The notes beneath the pieces were generated by a model. The model was not told the origin of the DNA, made no database searches, and saw only the letters and a list, made by a program, of their open reading frames with translations. From Wurfbainia villosa (Eukaryota; Streptophyta; Magnoliopsida; Zingiberales; Zingiberaceae), in contig CM045987.1 of assembly GCA_025175895.1 (NCBI GenBank), positions 37,288,113 to 37,352,112 on the forward strand: a DNA stretch of 64,000 bases, given 5' to 3'. Of the stretch, positions 35,698 to 47,110 are shown in pieces. The number at the start of each line of letters is the position of its first letter. Within the stretch, counting starts at the first letter, position 1. Position numbers and translations under genes: made by a program.

Positions 35698-35702
35698 GTG
35701 AC

Positions 35703-37072
35703 TGATGTGAGCAAAATATATAGGGTTTTAGGAGTAGTTTTCGCTCACATCTCATTACATTTTGTGTTAGTTTCAAGAATATGTTACTCTATTTTTGCAT
35801 GCATTTCCTATTTTCTAGTTCGGAGGTCTGCACGTTGTACTTTTGTGTGTAGGTTAGCTTTTCGGGGGAAAAAGATGCATTTTTAGAGCAAAAGAAGGAC
35901 ATTTCGCATCTAGACGCAGAGTGGAACATGACCAGGGTGTGAGGATTCACACAGTCGTACCCAATGGGCGAGATCAGCACCCTAGGGTCGTACACGGCCT
36001 GGCCATGAGGAAACAAATGACCGTGTGGCGGCTCGATAGATTTGCACGACTAGGGCTTTTTCCGGATTTTGTAGCAGTCTTAGGCGATATCTATATAAGG
36101 ATGGCTCCGCCTAAACCGTAGGGAGGAGGCACGACGGCTAGGATGGCACGTCGAAGCCCTACAAAGCTTCGGTAACACACAACAGGGAGGAGGAACGCCG
36201 TCGGAGGTCTACACCTTGCAACACAATGCCGGAGAGAAGATCACAGAAGCATTGTATATTTCAATTTCTGCATTTCATTCCTTATGTATTCAAACTTAGA
36301 CATGCTTTGTGATTCTTCCTTTGTATACATGGAGTAGTAATTTCGATTCTAGGATTAGGGAGTAGCTTGTGTTCACAAACAATGTTGGTTCATATTAAAT
36401 TCTGCCCATGAGTTTGATTTGACAATTGGTAGTTGCTCTTTACTATATTTATGCGTATTTGGCTTTCTTTCCGCTGTGCTTAGGCGATACGAGGGGTGAC
36501 AGCCCTCGCAATCTAAAATTTATGAGATTTGATTAAGGAACCTAGGGGTAAACCTAATCTCCTATAACTGCGGGGAGAAGGGTGCGGCGGAATCGGAAAT
36601 AGTCCATCGTAGGGATTGATTTGGTATCCTCGTAACGTCTATCCCATCCTTGTAGGCGGAGATAGCTCCCGGTGAATGCGACGGCTCTACGGGAGAGTGT
36701 ATGATGTCCCTTCCACAAAATCGTAGGTAAACATCTAGACAACCCCAATTGAAAACATTGTTATGTGATACGCAAGCGAAACCGAAGTCCTAGAATCACC
36801 TTTGAAGACCCCGGCACACTCCTTTCCTCCTCCGTGTGACACCGTAATGAGTAGAGTCCACCGACAACCCTCACCAACTGTAACTTCTTAGAGATCACGT
36901 CCGAACAATTACAACAACTAATTATATTGGTATTCGAATCCCAGTCCCTGTGGGATCGATAATCTTTATTACTTGACGACATCCGTGCACTTGCGGGCAT
37001 TGAGCGCGAGCATGCACTTTGAGTCCTCGACGGTATCTGTCACGAGATTTGAGGTCGCGTCCGTGCGCATCA
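35703..37072 (+). repeat. Athila A2 5' LTR
   Basis: TGATGTGAGC to GCGCATCA. TATATAAG at 36092-36099. CACACAGTCG/CACGGCC palindromes at 35935-36025. Confidence 0.95.
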
Positions 37073-37078
37073 AGTTTT

Positions 37079-37096
37079 TGGCACCGTTGTCGGGGA
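37079..37096 (+). promoter_or_regulatory. A2 primer-binding site, Asp tRNA type
   Basis: TGGCACCGTTGTCGGGGA, two differences from the Asp-tRNA complement, six bases after the LTR. Confidence 0.88.
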
Positions 37097-37349
37097 CTGA
37101 TCGATTCGATATCAAATCAACAGTGGTAAATTGGATTGGACATAAAATTAGATTATTTGTTTGCTTTATTTTCTTCCTAGTTTACTTTATTTTCTTTAGT
37201 TTTATTTTCCATATTTAGATTTAGTTTTTAATTTTAGTAGTAGTTTCCTATTTACTCATTGCATCTTAGATTTTTATTTGCTAGATTGATTTTATTTTCT
37301 ACTTTTAGATTTAGATTAGCACTCTTAACTTTGTGGTTTTGTTCGTCGT

Positions 37350-39198
37350 ATGGTTAGACGATTAGGGTCGGAAGGTCTAATTCCGATCGACTTAGAAATT
37401 GAGCAGACTTTTCACCGTCGGAGAGCAGAACAGTGAAAGATGGAGGATCAAGTTGCATTCGAGGTGAACATAGGTAGCCAACCTCTGCAGGACTACACAG
37501 CTCCTAGCGCTAGAGGATTCAGGCCGAGTATAGTTGGACCATCTATTTTGGCGAATAACTTTGAGCTGAAGCCAACACTTATACATAAGGTCCAGTAGAG
37601 CCGATTCGGGGGAGCTGCGACTGAAGACCTGAATTGGCACCTCGAGGAATTTCTTGAAATCTGTTCGACGATGAAAATAAATGAAGTCCCTTCTGACACA
37701 ATCCGCCTGAGCTTGTTCTCATTTTCACTGCGGGATAAGGCTAAGGCATGACTTCACTCCTTACCTTTTGGCAACATCACTACATGATAGCAATGTGAGC
37801 AGCAATTTCTGAATAAATACTTCCCATCAAGTAAGACTTCTCACATGCGCCATCTTATCACAAGCTTTCGCCATAAGGAGGGGGAGTCCCTATTCGAGGC
37901 TTGGGATCGCTACAAGGGGCTACTCTACCAATGTCCCCACCATGGACTAGTGAGGTGGCTGGTGATCCACATTTTCTATAATGGGATCGCTTATGCCATG
38001 AAGATGTCCCTATATTCTTCTGCAGGAAGAGCACTGATGAATAAGACCATAGAGGAAGCAGAAGAGCTTATCTAAGAGGTGGCCCAGAACCACCATCAAT
38101 GGGCTTTCGAACATGGTCAACCCACGCCTGCAGCAGGATGATACACTATCAATTCCATGGACCACTATGGAGGGCCGGGGACCTTAGACGAGCAGATTGA
38201 GCACTGTGATGCAGTTGGGGATTATGACCAAAGGCCCCACAACCGATACTCCAATACTTATAATCTTGGATGGAGAAATCACCCAAATTTCTCTTATAAG
38301 ATTAACTCGAGAAACACACAATCATCAGGGGGTACGGGCAGCAGCAGGGCAATGGGCAGCGACCACAGAGTCCAGACTGAAACTGATTATGGAAGAATTC
38401 ATCGCTACCCAAACTAAGGCCAATGAGAAATTTCGTCGCCAATATCAGAAGTCTAAAAAATAACTCAGGGACTTGAAGGCCACCGTTGATGGCCTTACAA
38501 GTCATTCCAGGATGTTGGAGATGTAAGTGGCCCAAATAGCCCAATCTGTGTCGCAATCTGTGAAGTGCTCTCCGGCGAGTCAAGGAAAAGAGGAATGAGT
38601 GGGGAAAAGTAGTCAATTCGCCAAGGGGTGTGTAGCCATGATTACCACCCTGCCTGACCAAGCTGAGTTTGAAGAGAAGATTCCATTACAACTTGAGGAC
38701 CCTGGTGAATTTGTCCTTCCTTGCTCAATTTATGGAGAAAGCTTCGATAACGTGCTGTGCGACTTGGGGTCGTCAGTGAGTGTGTTGCCCTATGCATTTT
38801 ACCTAGAGATGGGATTGGGTAATATACAACCAACGCATATAGGTATACGTATAGCGGACGACACGATCAAGAAGCCCATTGGCCTGCTACCACATGTGCC
38901 TGTGATGATTGAGGATTTCATGATACCCACGGACTTCATCATACTGGACATAGGACCAAATCCCCAGAATCCCATCATTCTGGGAAGGCCTTTTCCAGTG
39001 ACGGCAGGAGTGTGCATAGATGTGAAGGCACACTAGATCTCCCTGGAAGTAAATGGGGAGATCATCTTTTTTAGCCTTTCGGAGCACAGAGCTCCCTACC
39101 TCAACGGCTTTACATTTAGCAAAATGAAGCCGGAACCATCAGATCCAGATCCAGAGACGGATGAATGGAGGTTCACTGAACCACCAGAGCTGAGTTGA
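37350..39198 (+). pseudogene. A2 gag and protease, broken
   Basis: Opens at ATG 37350 (MVRRLGSEGLIPIDLEIE) and reads Athila gag with many stops, including TAG 37596-37598 and the double stop TGA TAG 37785-37790, both shared with A3. Good gag text survives at 37845-38075 (RHKEGESLFEAWDRYKGLLY). No zinc knuckle is present. Protease (about 38640-39198) has CDLGSSVSVLPYAFYLEMG and NPIILGRPFPVTAGV, then TDEWRFTEPPE and the stop. The protease differs strongly from that of A1. Confidence 0.9.
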
Positions 39199-39655
39199 TA
39201 GTGGAGTTCAGTCGAGGTAAACGACCTTAAATAAAGCGCTTCTTAGGAGGCAACCCAAGTTTAGTTTTAGATTTCCCTTTTTTATTTGTATTGCATGTAT
39301 TTCTTTGATTTTTAGTTCTGATCTCCATCACATTTAAAGTTTGAACAAGAAAAAAACTTTGCTAGGAAAAAATAAAATCCATATTAGCCTACATGGCGAA
39401 GTGTATGAGAAAATTCGGATCGTGGTGCATAAATGGGCGAAAAATGGAGACACACGACCTGGTCGTGCCCGACTGACCCGAGGTGCACATGGCCTGGTCG
39501 TGTGTTTTCACACGGTCGTGGCACGCGAGGTTAAAAGGGGCAAGCCGTGTGTTTTTACCCTATTTGTGCCATGTGCTTCGAAAGTTCTTGCCCTAGCCGT
39601 GTGATTTCGTCTTCCCCACCATCTAGAAGCATTTTTAACCTCTAAAAAAGCCAAA
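39199..39655 (+). other. A2 spacer between protease and second frame
   Basis: Contains CGCTTCTTAGGAGGCAACCC (39238) from the post-pol stem-loop and CACACGACC/CACACGGTCG palindromes (39455-39605), as in A1. No coding sequence. Confidence 0.8.
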
Positions 39656-39656
39656 A

Positions 39657-41227
39657 TGAGCAAGGATGAGGAGGACCAAGACTGTAGCACCCCGATCCGG
39701 TGCCTCGGAGCGATGAACAAGAAGAGCCGACGCCCCTCAAGCTCCGGAGGAGGGTAATGCCTTACCCACTCTATTTTTTGCAATAATGAACATATAGATA
39801 GATACAATATGCTCTCTGCTAGTAAACTTACTGCTACTAGGTACTTAGATGGGGATTTGCTAGAATCTTTAGGGTTATTGGGTGATATGCAAACCCGATT
39901 TGCAAAAATGGGGTGGGATGAGATTATGGGAATAAGGCACCTAACGTACCCTAGGATAGTTTTGGAATTTTTGAGTTCTTTAGAGGAGGAAGTTTTAACG
40001 GGTAGAGAAAGCGAGGAGGGTAGGATAACTTTTAGGCTTTTTAATATTTAGCATGAGTGGACCCTTCACCAATGGAACTCATGCTTTGGCTTGCCAAGTG
40101 GGGGAGAGAAAAGGACCCATATTGGGTATAACTCTCGAATAGTTTGGACTGAGTTGAAAGGGGAGAACGCTTATGACCCATCTAGGGCCAAAGCATCGCG
40201 CCTCCACAACCCAGTCTTTTGATACCTCGACTGTATCATGGCCAGTACTATATTTGGTCGTGGGGAGAGTGATGGTATAGTTAGAGCTAGGGAGCTGCTT
40301 TGCCTATGGGATATGCTACAAGAAAGGAGTAGCATCCATGTAGGGTCCCACTTCATCAGACATTTAGTGAAGATGGGCAAAGCATCATGAGGAGAGATCA
40401 ATGTGGGAGGCCTACTTTTCCACATTTGCCATAGGATGGGGTACGATTACACAACATTAGAGAGTATAGAGGGGAGCCCTAGGATCGACCTAGGAGTATG
40501 CAGGGCCATGAAGATGATTGTAAGAGAAGGAGACTCCTTATGCTTTGTAAGGAAAAATCTGACGGCCCTTAGGCTCCCCGACTCAGATCGTACCACCATT
40601 GCTAGATGCGCCAACTGGCACTTGGACCTGAGAGTGGTGTCCTCTCCACATGAGGGACCATCCACATCAGCACCCATCTCTCAACCTTTGTATCACTCTC
40701 CCTCCAGTCCACACATGCATAGGAGCTCACCTAGTCCACGCCGAATTGAGCCTACACCTGCACCACCACCTTTCTCTACTTTTGAGCATGATGTAGGTAC
40801 ATCGGCCTATGATTTCTTGGAGTTCCGATAGAACCTCGACGACATTTACACTGAGCACCAGATGCAGAGGCAGCGATGAGAGGAGCAGAGCACTTACCAG
40901 CTGGCGGAGTTCCAGGGATTTCGGGAGCCTTTCTAGTGGGCTGAGGAGTTCTACGATGAGGCCCGCATATACTTTCAGGAGGAGGATGTTTGTCGCCAGG
41001 ATGAGCTCGCCTACCGTAGGGAGATGCGACAACATATGCATGCCCAACAGGCGCAGTGGGCTAGGGAAGAGGAGCACCGAGCAGCCGCTGCATCCTCTAG
41101 CTCCCCTATCGACCACATGTATATGTGGCATCAGCGACTCAGCAGCAGGTTCTCCCAGGATCTAGAGATTCCCAGGCTCCCTTACTTTCCACCTCGTCCA
41201 CCATATTCGAGGTATATTTTCATTTAA
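39657..41227 (+). pseudogene. A2 ATHILA second frame, broken
   Basis: Collinear with A1 but uninterrupted by a transposon: ESLGLLGDMQTRFAKMGWDE, NSCFGLPSGGEKR, STIFGRGESDGIVRARELL, HICHRMGYDYTTLE, MKMIVREGDSLCFVRKN, a Ser/Pro-rich linker and a Gln/Glu/Arg-rich C-terminus (RREMRQHMHAQQAQWAREEE). Stops include 40388-40390, shared with A1, and those near 40049, 40220 and 40829. The start is uncertain; an MSK start at 39657 resembles element C. Confidence 0.87.
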
Positions 41228-42163
41228 GTCTTGGGGGAAACACCAAGGTTTATTTTGTTTTGTTTCCTAGCAGTAGTTTCTTTTCTAGTATTTTCATTTA
41301 TTCATGCCTGAGTTGTTGAGTTTCTTTCAGTACTTAATTTTTGTTGTCTATAAAGCTACCTCAGTAGTATTTTTGAATGTTGCTTGCATGAGTTGTTCCC
41401 ATAGGTAGCTTAACTTCATTTATCTTGTAATATTTTATTTTATTCGCTCTATTGAATGTTCTAGACTTACACTGGTTAGCTTTGTTTTTTTTTTTGCACT
41501 TACACATGTCGAACATTCTGAAAGGGAGAATCTAGTACATACCTAGTTATGATTCACTTCAGTAGTCTAGTACTTTGGAATCCATAGGTGACTCTAGGTT
41601 TAGCATTTTAGTTACTGGAGATGCTTGGATTGTGTACGCACATTCGAAAAAATCAAAATCTCAGTGAGTCAAAAAATAAAAGAGAGAAAAGAAAAAGAGA
41701 AATAAAAGAAAAAGAGAAAAAGAAATGAAAAAAAGAGAGAGATTATATGGGATAAAAAATCAATTGTCGTGGGTGGAAATGGCTAGGTGCCCCTTTGAGA
41801 CCGAGTTAGGTTACTGGGGAAACACCTATCAATTTCTCTCAATACCGAACACTCCTTTGAGACTTTGTGCTAGATCAAGGGAACGACCCTCGCTTTGGGC
41901 AGGTAAGTGCCTAAGAGTCGGAAACCTTATGAAAGCTATGGGGTGACGACTTATCTCGCCATGGAACGGGCATCCCCTAAGGATGGTTCGCTTAGCACGA
42001 GCATGAGGAGCTAACTTAGTGAACTTCTAGAACATATTTGTTTTGCTTGCAAATACCACCTGATAAATTTAGTTAACATCCAAATTATGGAACAATATCT
42101 TTTTAAAATTTCATGGCACTGAGGTTTGCTTGAGGACAAGCAAAGATTTAAGTCTGGGGTAAG
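41228..42163 (+). other. A2 non-coding 3' region
   Basis: Same elements as in A1: purine-rich tract (41671-41742), CCTTTGAGACCGAGTTAGGT motif (41792-41860), hairpin GCTTGAGGACAAGC (42128-42141) and polypurine tract AGTCTGGGGTAAG before the LTR. Confidence 0.82.
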
Positions 42164-43533
42164 TGATGTGAGCAAAACATACAGGGTTTTTGGAGTAGTT
42201 TTCGTTCACATCTCATTGCATTTTGTGTTAGTTTCATGCATATGTTATTTCATTTTTGTATTCATTTCCTATTTTCTGGTTCGGAGGCCTGCTTGTTGTA
42301 CTTTTGTGTGCAGGTTAGCTTTTCGGGTGAAAAAGATGCATTTTCAAAGCAAAAGAAGGACATTTCGTAGCTAGATGCAGAGTGGGACACGGGCAGGGCG
42401 TGTGGATTCACACGACCATGTCCAATCAGCAAGATCAGCACCCTATGGACGCACACGTCCTGGCTGTGTGGAAACACACGACCATGTGGCGGCTCGAAAG
42501 ATTTGCGAAACTAGGGCTTTTTTCGGATTTTACAGCGGTTCGACATGATGTATATATAAGGATGGCTCCGCCCAAACCCTAGGGAGGAGGCACGACGGCT
42601 AGGACAGTATGTCGAAGCCCTAAAAAGCTTTGATAACTTGCAATGGGGAGGAGGAATGTCGTCGGAGGTCCACACCTTGCAACACAATGGCGGAGAGAAG
42701 ATCACGGAAGCATTGTATATTTCTATTACTGCATTTCATTCCTTATGTATTCAAACTTAGACATGCTTTGTGATTCTTCCTTCGTATACATCGAGTAGTA
42801 ATTTATATTCTAGTATTAGCGAGTAGCTTGTGTTCACAAACAATGTTGGTTCTTGTTAAATTTTGCCCATGAGTTTGATTTGACAATTGGTAGTTACTCT
42901 TTTCTATATCTATGCGTATTTGGCTTTCTTTTCACTGTGCATAGGTGATACGAGGGGTGACAACCCTCGCAATCTAAAATTTAGGAGATTTGATTAAGGA
43001 ACCTAGGGGTAAACCTGATCTTCTGCAACTGCGGGGAGAAGGGTGCGGTGGAATCGAAAACGGTCCACCGTAGGGATTGATTTGGCATCCTCGTACCGTC
43101 TATCCCATCCTTGTAGGCGGAGATAGCTCCCGGTCAATGCGGCGGCTCTGCAGGAGAGTGTATGATGTCCCTTTCACAAAACCGTAGGTAAACGTCTAGA
43201 CAACGCCAATTGACAACATTGATCTTTGATACGCAAGCGAAACCAAAGTCCTAGAATCGACTTTGAAGATCTCGGCACACTCCTTTCTTCCTCCGTGTGA
43301 CACCATACAGAGTAGAGTCGATCGACAACCCTCACCAATCGTAACCTCTTAGAGATCACGTTCGAATAATTACAACCACTATGTATATTGGTATTCGAAT
43401 CCCAGTCCCTGTGGGATCGATAATCTTTATTACTTGACGACATCCGTACACTTACGGTCATTGAGCATGAGTCTGCGCTTTGAGTCCTCGACGGTATTCG
43501 TCACAAGATTTGAGGTCGCATCCATGCGCATCA
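42164..43533 (+). repeat. Athila A LTR shared by A2 and A3
   Basis: TGATGTGAGC to GCGCATCA, 1,370 bp, preceded by the A2 polypurine tract and followed by a primer site. It is the 3' LTR of A2 and the 5' LTR of A3. TATATAAG at 42553-42560. Confidence 0.95.
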
Positions 43534-43539
43534 AGTTTT

Positions 43540-43557
43540 TGGCACCGTTGCCGGGGA
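43540..43557 (+). promoter_or_regulatory. A3 primer-binding site, Asp tRNA type
   Basis: TGGCACCGTTGCCGGGGA, one change (A for G) from the Asp-tRNA complement: the best copy in the window. Confidence 0.92.
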
Positions 43558-43811
43558 CTGATCGATTTGATATCAAATCGAACGGTGGTAAATTGGATCG
43601 GACATAAAATTAGATTATTTGTGTGCTTTATTTTATTCCTAGTTTACTTTATTTGCTTTGGTTTTATTTTCCATATTTAGATTTAGTTTTTATTTTTAGT
43701 AGTAGTTTATTATTTACTCATTGCATCTTAGATTTTTATTTGCTAGATTGATTTTATTTTCTTCTTTTAGAATTAGATTAGCACTCTTAACTTTGTGGTT
43801 TGGTTCGTCGT

Positions 43812-45682
43812 ATGCTTAGGCGATTAGGTTCGGAAGGTCTAATTCCGATCGACTTAGAAATTGAGGGAATCTACTTAGAAATTGAGGGAACTTTTCACCG
43901 TCGGAGAGCAGAACAGCAAAAGAAGGAGGATCAAGCCGCATTCGAGGCGAACATAGGTAGCCAACCTCTGCAGGACTACGCTGCTCCTAGCACTAGAGGA
44001 TTCAGGCCGAGTATAGTTGGACCTTCTATTTCGGCGAATAACTTTGAGCTGAAGTCGGCACTTATACATATGGTTCAGTAGAGACAATTCGGGGGAGCTG
44101 CGACAGAAGACCCAAACTGGCACCTCGAGGAATTTCTTGAAATCTGTTCGACGATGAAAATGAACGGAGTCCTTTCTGAAATGATCCACCTGAGCCTGTT
44201 CTCATTTTCACTATGGGATAAGGCTAAGGCATGGCTTCACTCCTTATCTTTTGGCACCATCACTACATGATAGCAATGTGAGCAGCAATTTCTGAATAAA
44301 GACTTCCCATCAAGTAAGACTGCTCATATGTGCCATCTTATCACAAGCTTTCGCCAGAAGGAGGGGGAGTCCCTAATCTAGGCTTGGGATCGCTACAAGG
44401 GGCTACTCTACCAATGCCCCCACCACGGACTAGTGGGGTGGTTGGTGATCCACATTTTCTATAATGGGATCGCTTACGCCATGAAGATGTCCCTAGATTC
44501 TGCCACAGGAAGAGCACTGATGAATAAGACCATAGAGGAAGCGGAAGAGCTTATCGAAGAGGTGGCCTAGAACCACCATCAATGGGCTTCCGAACGTGAT
44601 CAACCCACGCCTGCAGCAGAACGATACACTGTCAATTCCATGGACCACTATGGAGGGCCGGGGACCTTAGACGATTAGATTGAGCACTGTGATGCAGTTG
44701 GGGACTATGACCAAAGGCCCCACAACCGATACTCCAATACTTATAATCTCGGATGGAGAAATCACCCAAATTTCTCTTATAAGAGTAACTCGGGAAACAC
44801 ACAATCATCAGGGGGTACGGGCAGCAGGAGGGCAATGGGCAGCGACCACAGAAGTCCAGACTGGAACTGATGATGGAAGACTTCATCGCTACCCAAACTA
44901 AGGCCAATGAGAAATTTCGTCACCAATATCAAAAGTTTGAAGAATCACTCAGAGACTTGAAGGCATCCGTTGATGGCCTTGCAAGTCATACCTGGATGTT
45001 GGATATGCAAGTGGCCCAAATAGCCCAATCTGTGTCGCAACCTATGAAGAGCTCTCTGGCGAGTCAAGGAAAAGAGGAAGGAGTAGGGCAAAGTTGCCAA
45101 TTCGCCAACGGGTGTGCATCCATGATTACCACCCTACCTGACCAAGTTGAGTTTGAAGAGAAGATTCCATTACAGCTTAAGGACCCTGGTGAATTTGTCC
45201 TTCCTTGCTCAATTTATGGAGAAAACTTCGATAACGTGCTGTGCGACTTGGGGTCGTTAGTGAGTGTAATGCCCTATGCATTTTACCTAGAGATGGGATT
45301 GGGTAATATACAACAAACGCGTATAGGTATATGTATAGCGGATGACACGATCAAGAAACTCGTTGGCCTGCTACCACACGTGCCTGTGAAGATTGAGGAT
45401 TTCATGATACCCACGGACTTCATCATACTGGACATAGGACAAAATCCCTAGAATCCCATCATTCTGGGAAGGCCTTTTCTAGCGACGGCAGGGGTGTGCA
45501 TAGATGTGAAGGCACACCAGATCTCCCTGGAAGTAGATGGGGAGATCATCCTTTTTAGCCTTTCGGAGCACAGAGCTCCCTACCTCGACGACTTTACATT
45601 TAGCAGAATGAAGCCGAAACCATCAGATCCAGATCCAGAAACGGATGAATGGAGGTTCACTGAACCACCAGAGCCGAGTTGA
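43812..45682 (+). pseudogene. A3 gag and protease, broken
   Basis: Opens at ATG 43812 (MLRRLGSEGLIPIDLEIEG). The stretch TACTTAGAAATTGAGGGAA near 43875 is a short in-frame tandem duplication of LEIEG. It shares stops with A2 at 44079-44081 and 44268-44273. The cleanest frame is 44870-45451: a gag C-terminal coiled region (LRDLKASVDGLASHTWMLD) and protease (CDLGSLVSVMPYAFYLEMG). A stop precedes NPIILGRPFLATAGV. It ends TDEWRFTEPPEPS at 45682. No zinc knuckle. Confidence 0.9.
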
Positions 45683-45734
45683 AAGTGGAGTTCAGTTGAG
45701 CTAAATGACCTTAAATAAAGCGCTTCTTGGGAGG

Positions 45735-47110
45735 TAATGTGTGTAAATCGTGCTACGTTTTCACTACTACATATGTATGCATTTTATCTCATTTCATGTC
45801 CTAGTCATGTATTTTGTCATGATTCAGTTAAGTTTAGCATATTTTGGATGAAGAGACTTCTTTTGGGTGTTTTTCGTGTTAACAGGGCGAAGAAGCAGGC
45901 GTATCAAAATAACACAGGCGTGTTATCAGTGGCACGTCTGTGTCAGGAGTTCCAGCAGCCAACACGCCCTGGTTCAGCAACCGGCATGCCCCATTCAAGC
46001 GCTGACACGCCCGGTGGGAAATGTGCGACACGCCTGTGCCCTCATTTGGCATGGGCGTGTTGGCCTGATTCCAGACTTCCTTTTCTGCGAGAAACTCGAC
46101 AAAGCCACGATCTTCGCCTCAATTAAAGGAAAATCTTTTGCCTTAATTGAAGAGGAGGCCAAGGCTATAAAAGAGGAGATATTCTAACCCTAAAAGGGGA
46201 GGCGGCTAGGTAAAGAGGACGATAGAAGAACGAGGAGAACGAAGGAGTTGACGACAGAGGAACACAGATGGCACTAAGTATTGTAATTTCTTTCTCTAGC
46301 AATTCTTGTCTGACTATGGAGTAGTGTCCGTAATCTAAGGATGGGGGAGTAGCCCTTGACGATTTATGATGGATGATGTAATCTATACTACTTGAATTAT
46401 TGTTTGTTTTGATCTGGTTTTTGGATTCTTATTGATAAACCTAAGGAACTAAGGGGAAGTACCTAACAGTGAACCCAAGTTCCCAAAACCTAGAACCAAC
46501 TAGAGATTAACTCCTGTCAAGTAGTGGTAGTGTATCTATGAGGGCTTGCGGGGGTCTCGTGATAGGTCCCCTTAGCTGATTATGGTCCCGTGTGCAAACC
46601 TATCGTGAAAAGGAAATTTAGACTCTAAAGGAACTCTAATGGACTTAATGGATCTATCAAATCCAGTTTTTACCAAGTAACGGTGGTAAGACTAGGGAGG
46701 TTTGCGGGGGTCTCGTGACAGGTCCCCTTAGCTGATTATGATCCCCTACGCTCGAATACCATGATAGGTAAATTAAGTTTGATAAGTACAGTTGGCGTAG
46801 ACCTCGAAAGGGGTCGTTGAACTACCTTAGGATAGGTTCCATCAAAACAACTCTAACAGGGGTAGGAAAGAATTAAATCACCTTATAAATCGTCGACGTG
46901 GTGAAACCCATATCCTGAGATTCTTCTCAACTATTGACTTTTAGCTCGTTCTTCTCATTCGTTCTTCTTGACTGCTCAATTTTTTTCCTTAATCCACAAA
47001 TTGATTGACTAGATAACTTGGTATCACGATCATTCGGTAATTGTCCCAACCCTTGTGGGATCGATATTTTTATTACTTGACGACAACCGTGCACTTACGA
47101 AAAATCATCT
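45735..47110 (+). repeat. Athila C 5' LTR
   Basis: Starts TAATGTGTGTAAATC (one change from TGATGTGTGTAAATC at 56450). TATAAAAG at 46166-46173. ACACGCC/GGCGTGT palindromes at 45893-46065. The two near-copies of TCTCGTGA(T/C)AGGTCCCCTTA at about 46555 and 46710 form an internal duplication. The exact 3' end is unclear because the following primer site is deleted. Confidence 0.85.

Larger units (their letters stand above)
35703..43533 (+). mobile_element. Athila A2, same pol-less family as A1
   Basis: LTRs 35703-37072 and 42164-43533, both 1,370 bp. The internal 5.1 kb has gag, protease, spacer, ATHILA second frame and 3' non-coding region in the same order as A1, without RT, RNase H or integrase. 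After the second LTR another primer site, leader, gag and protease follow (A3), so the LTR at 42164 is shared by two bodies. A right target duplication cannot be seen. Confidence 0.93.
43534..45734 (+). mobile_element. Athila A3, second body of the tandem array, cut by element C
   Basis: A second leader, gag and protease follow the shared LTR. The body stops at GGGAGG (45734) inside the post-pol stem-loop, where the LTR of element C begins. The remainder may lie to the right of C, outside the window. GGAGG (45730-45734) is the presumed left target duplication of C. Confidence 0.88.
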
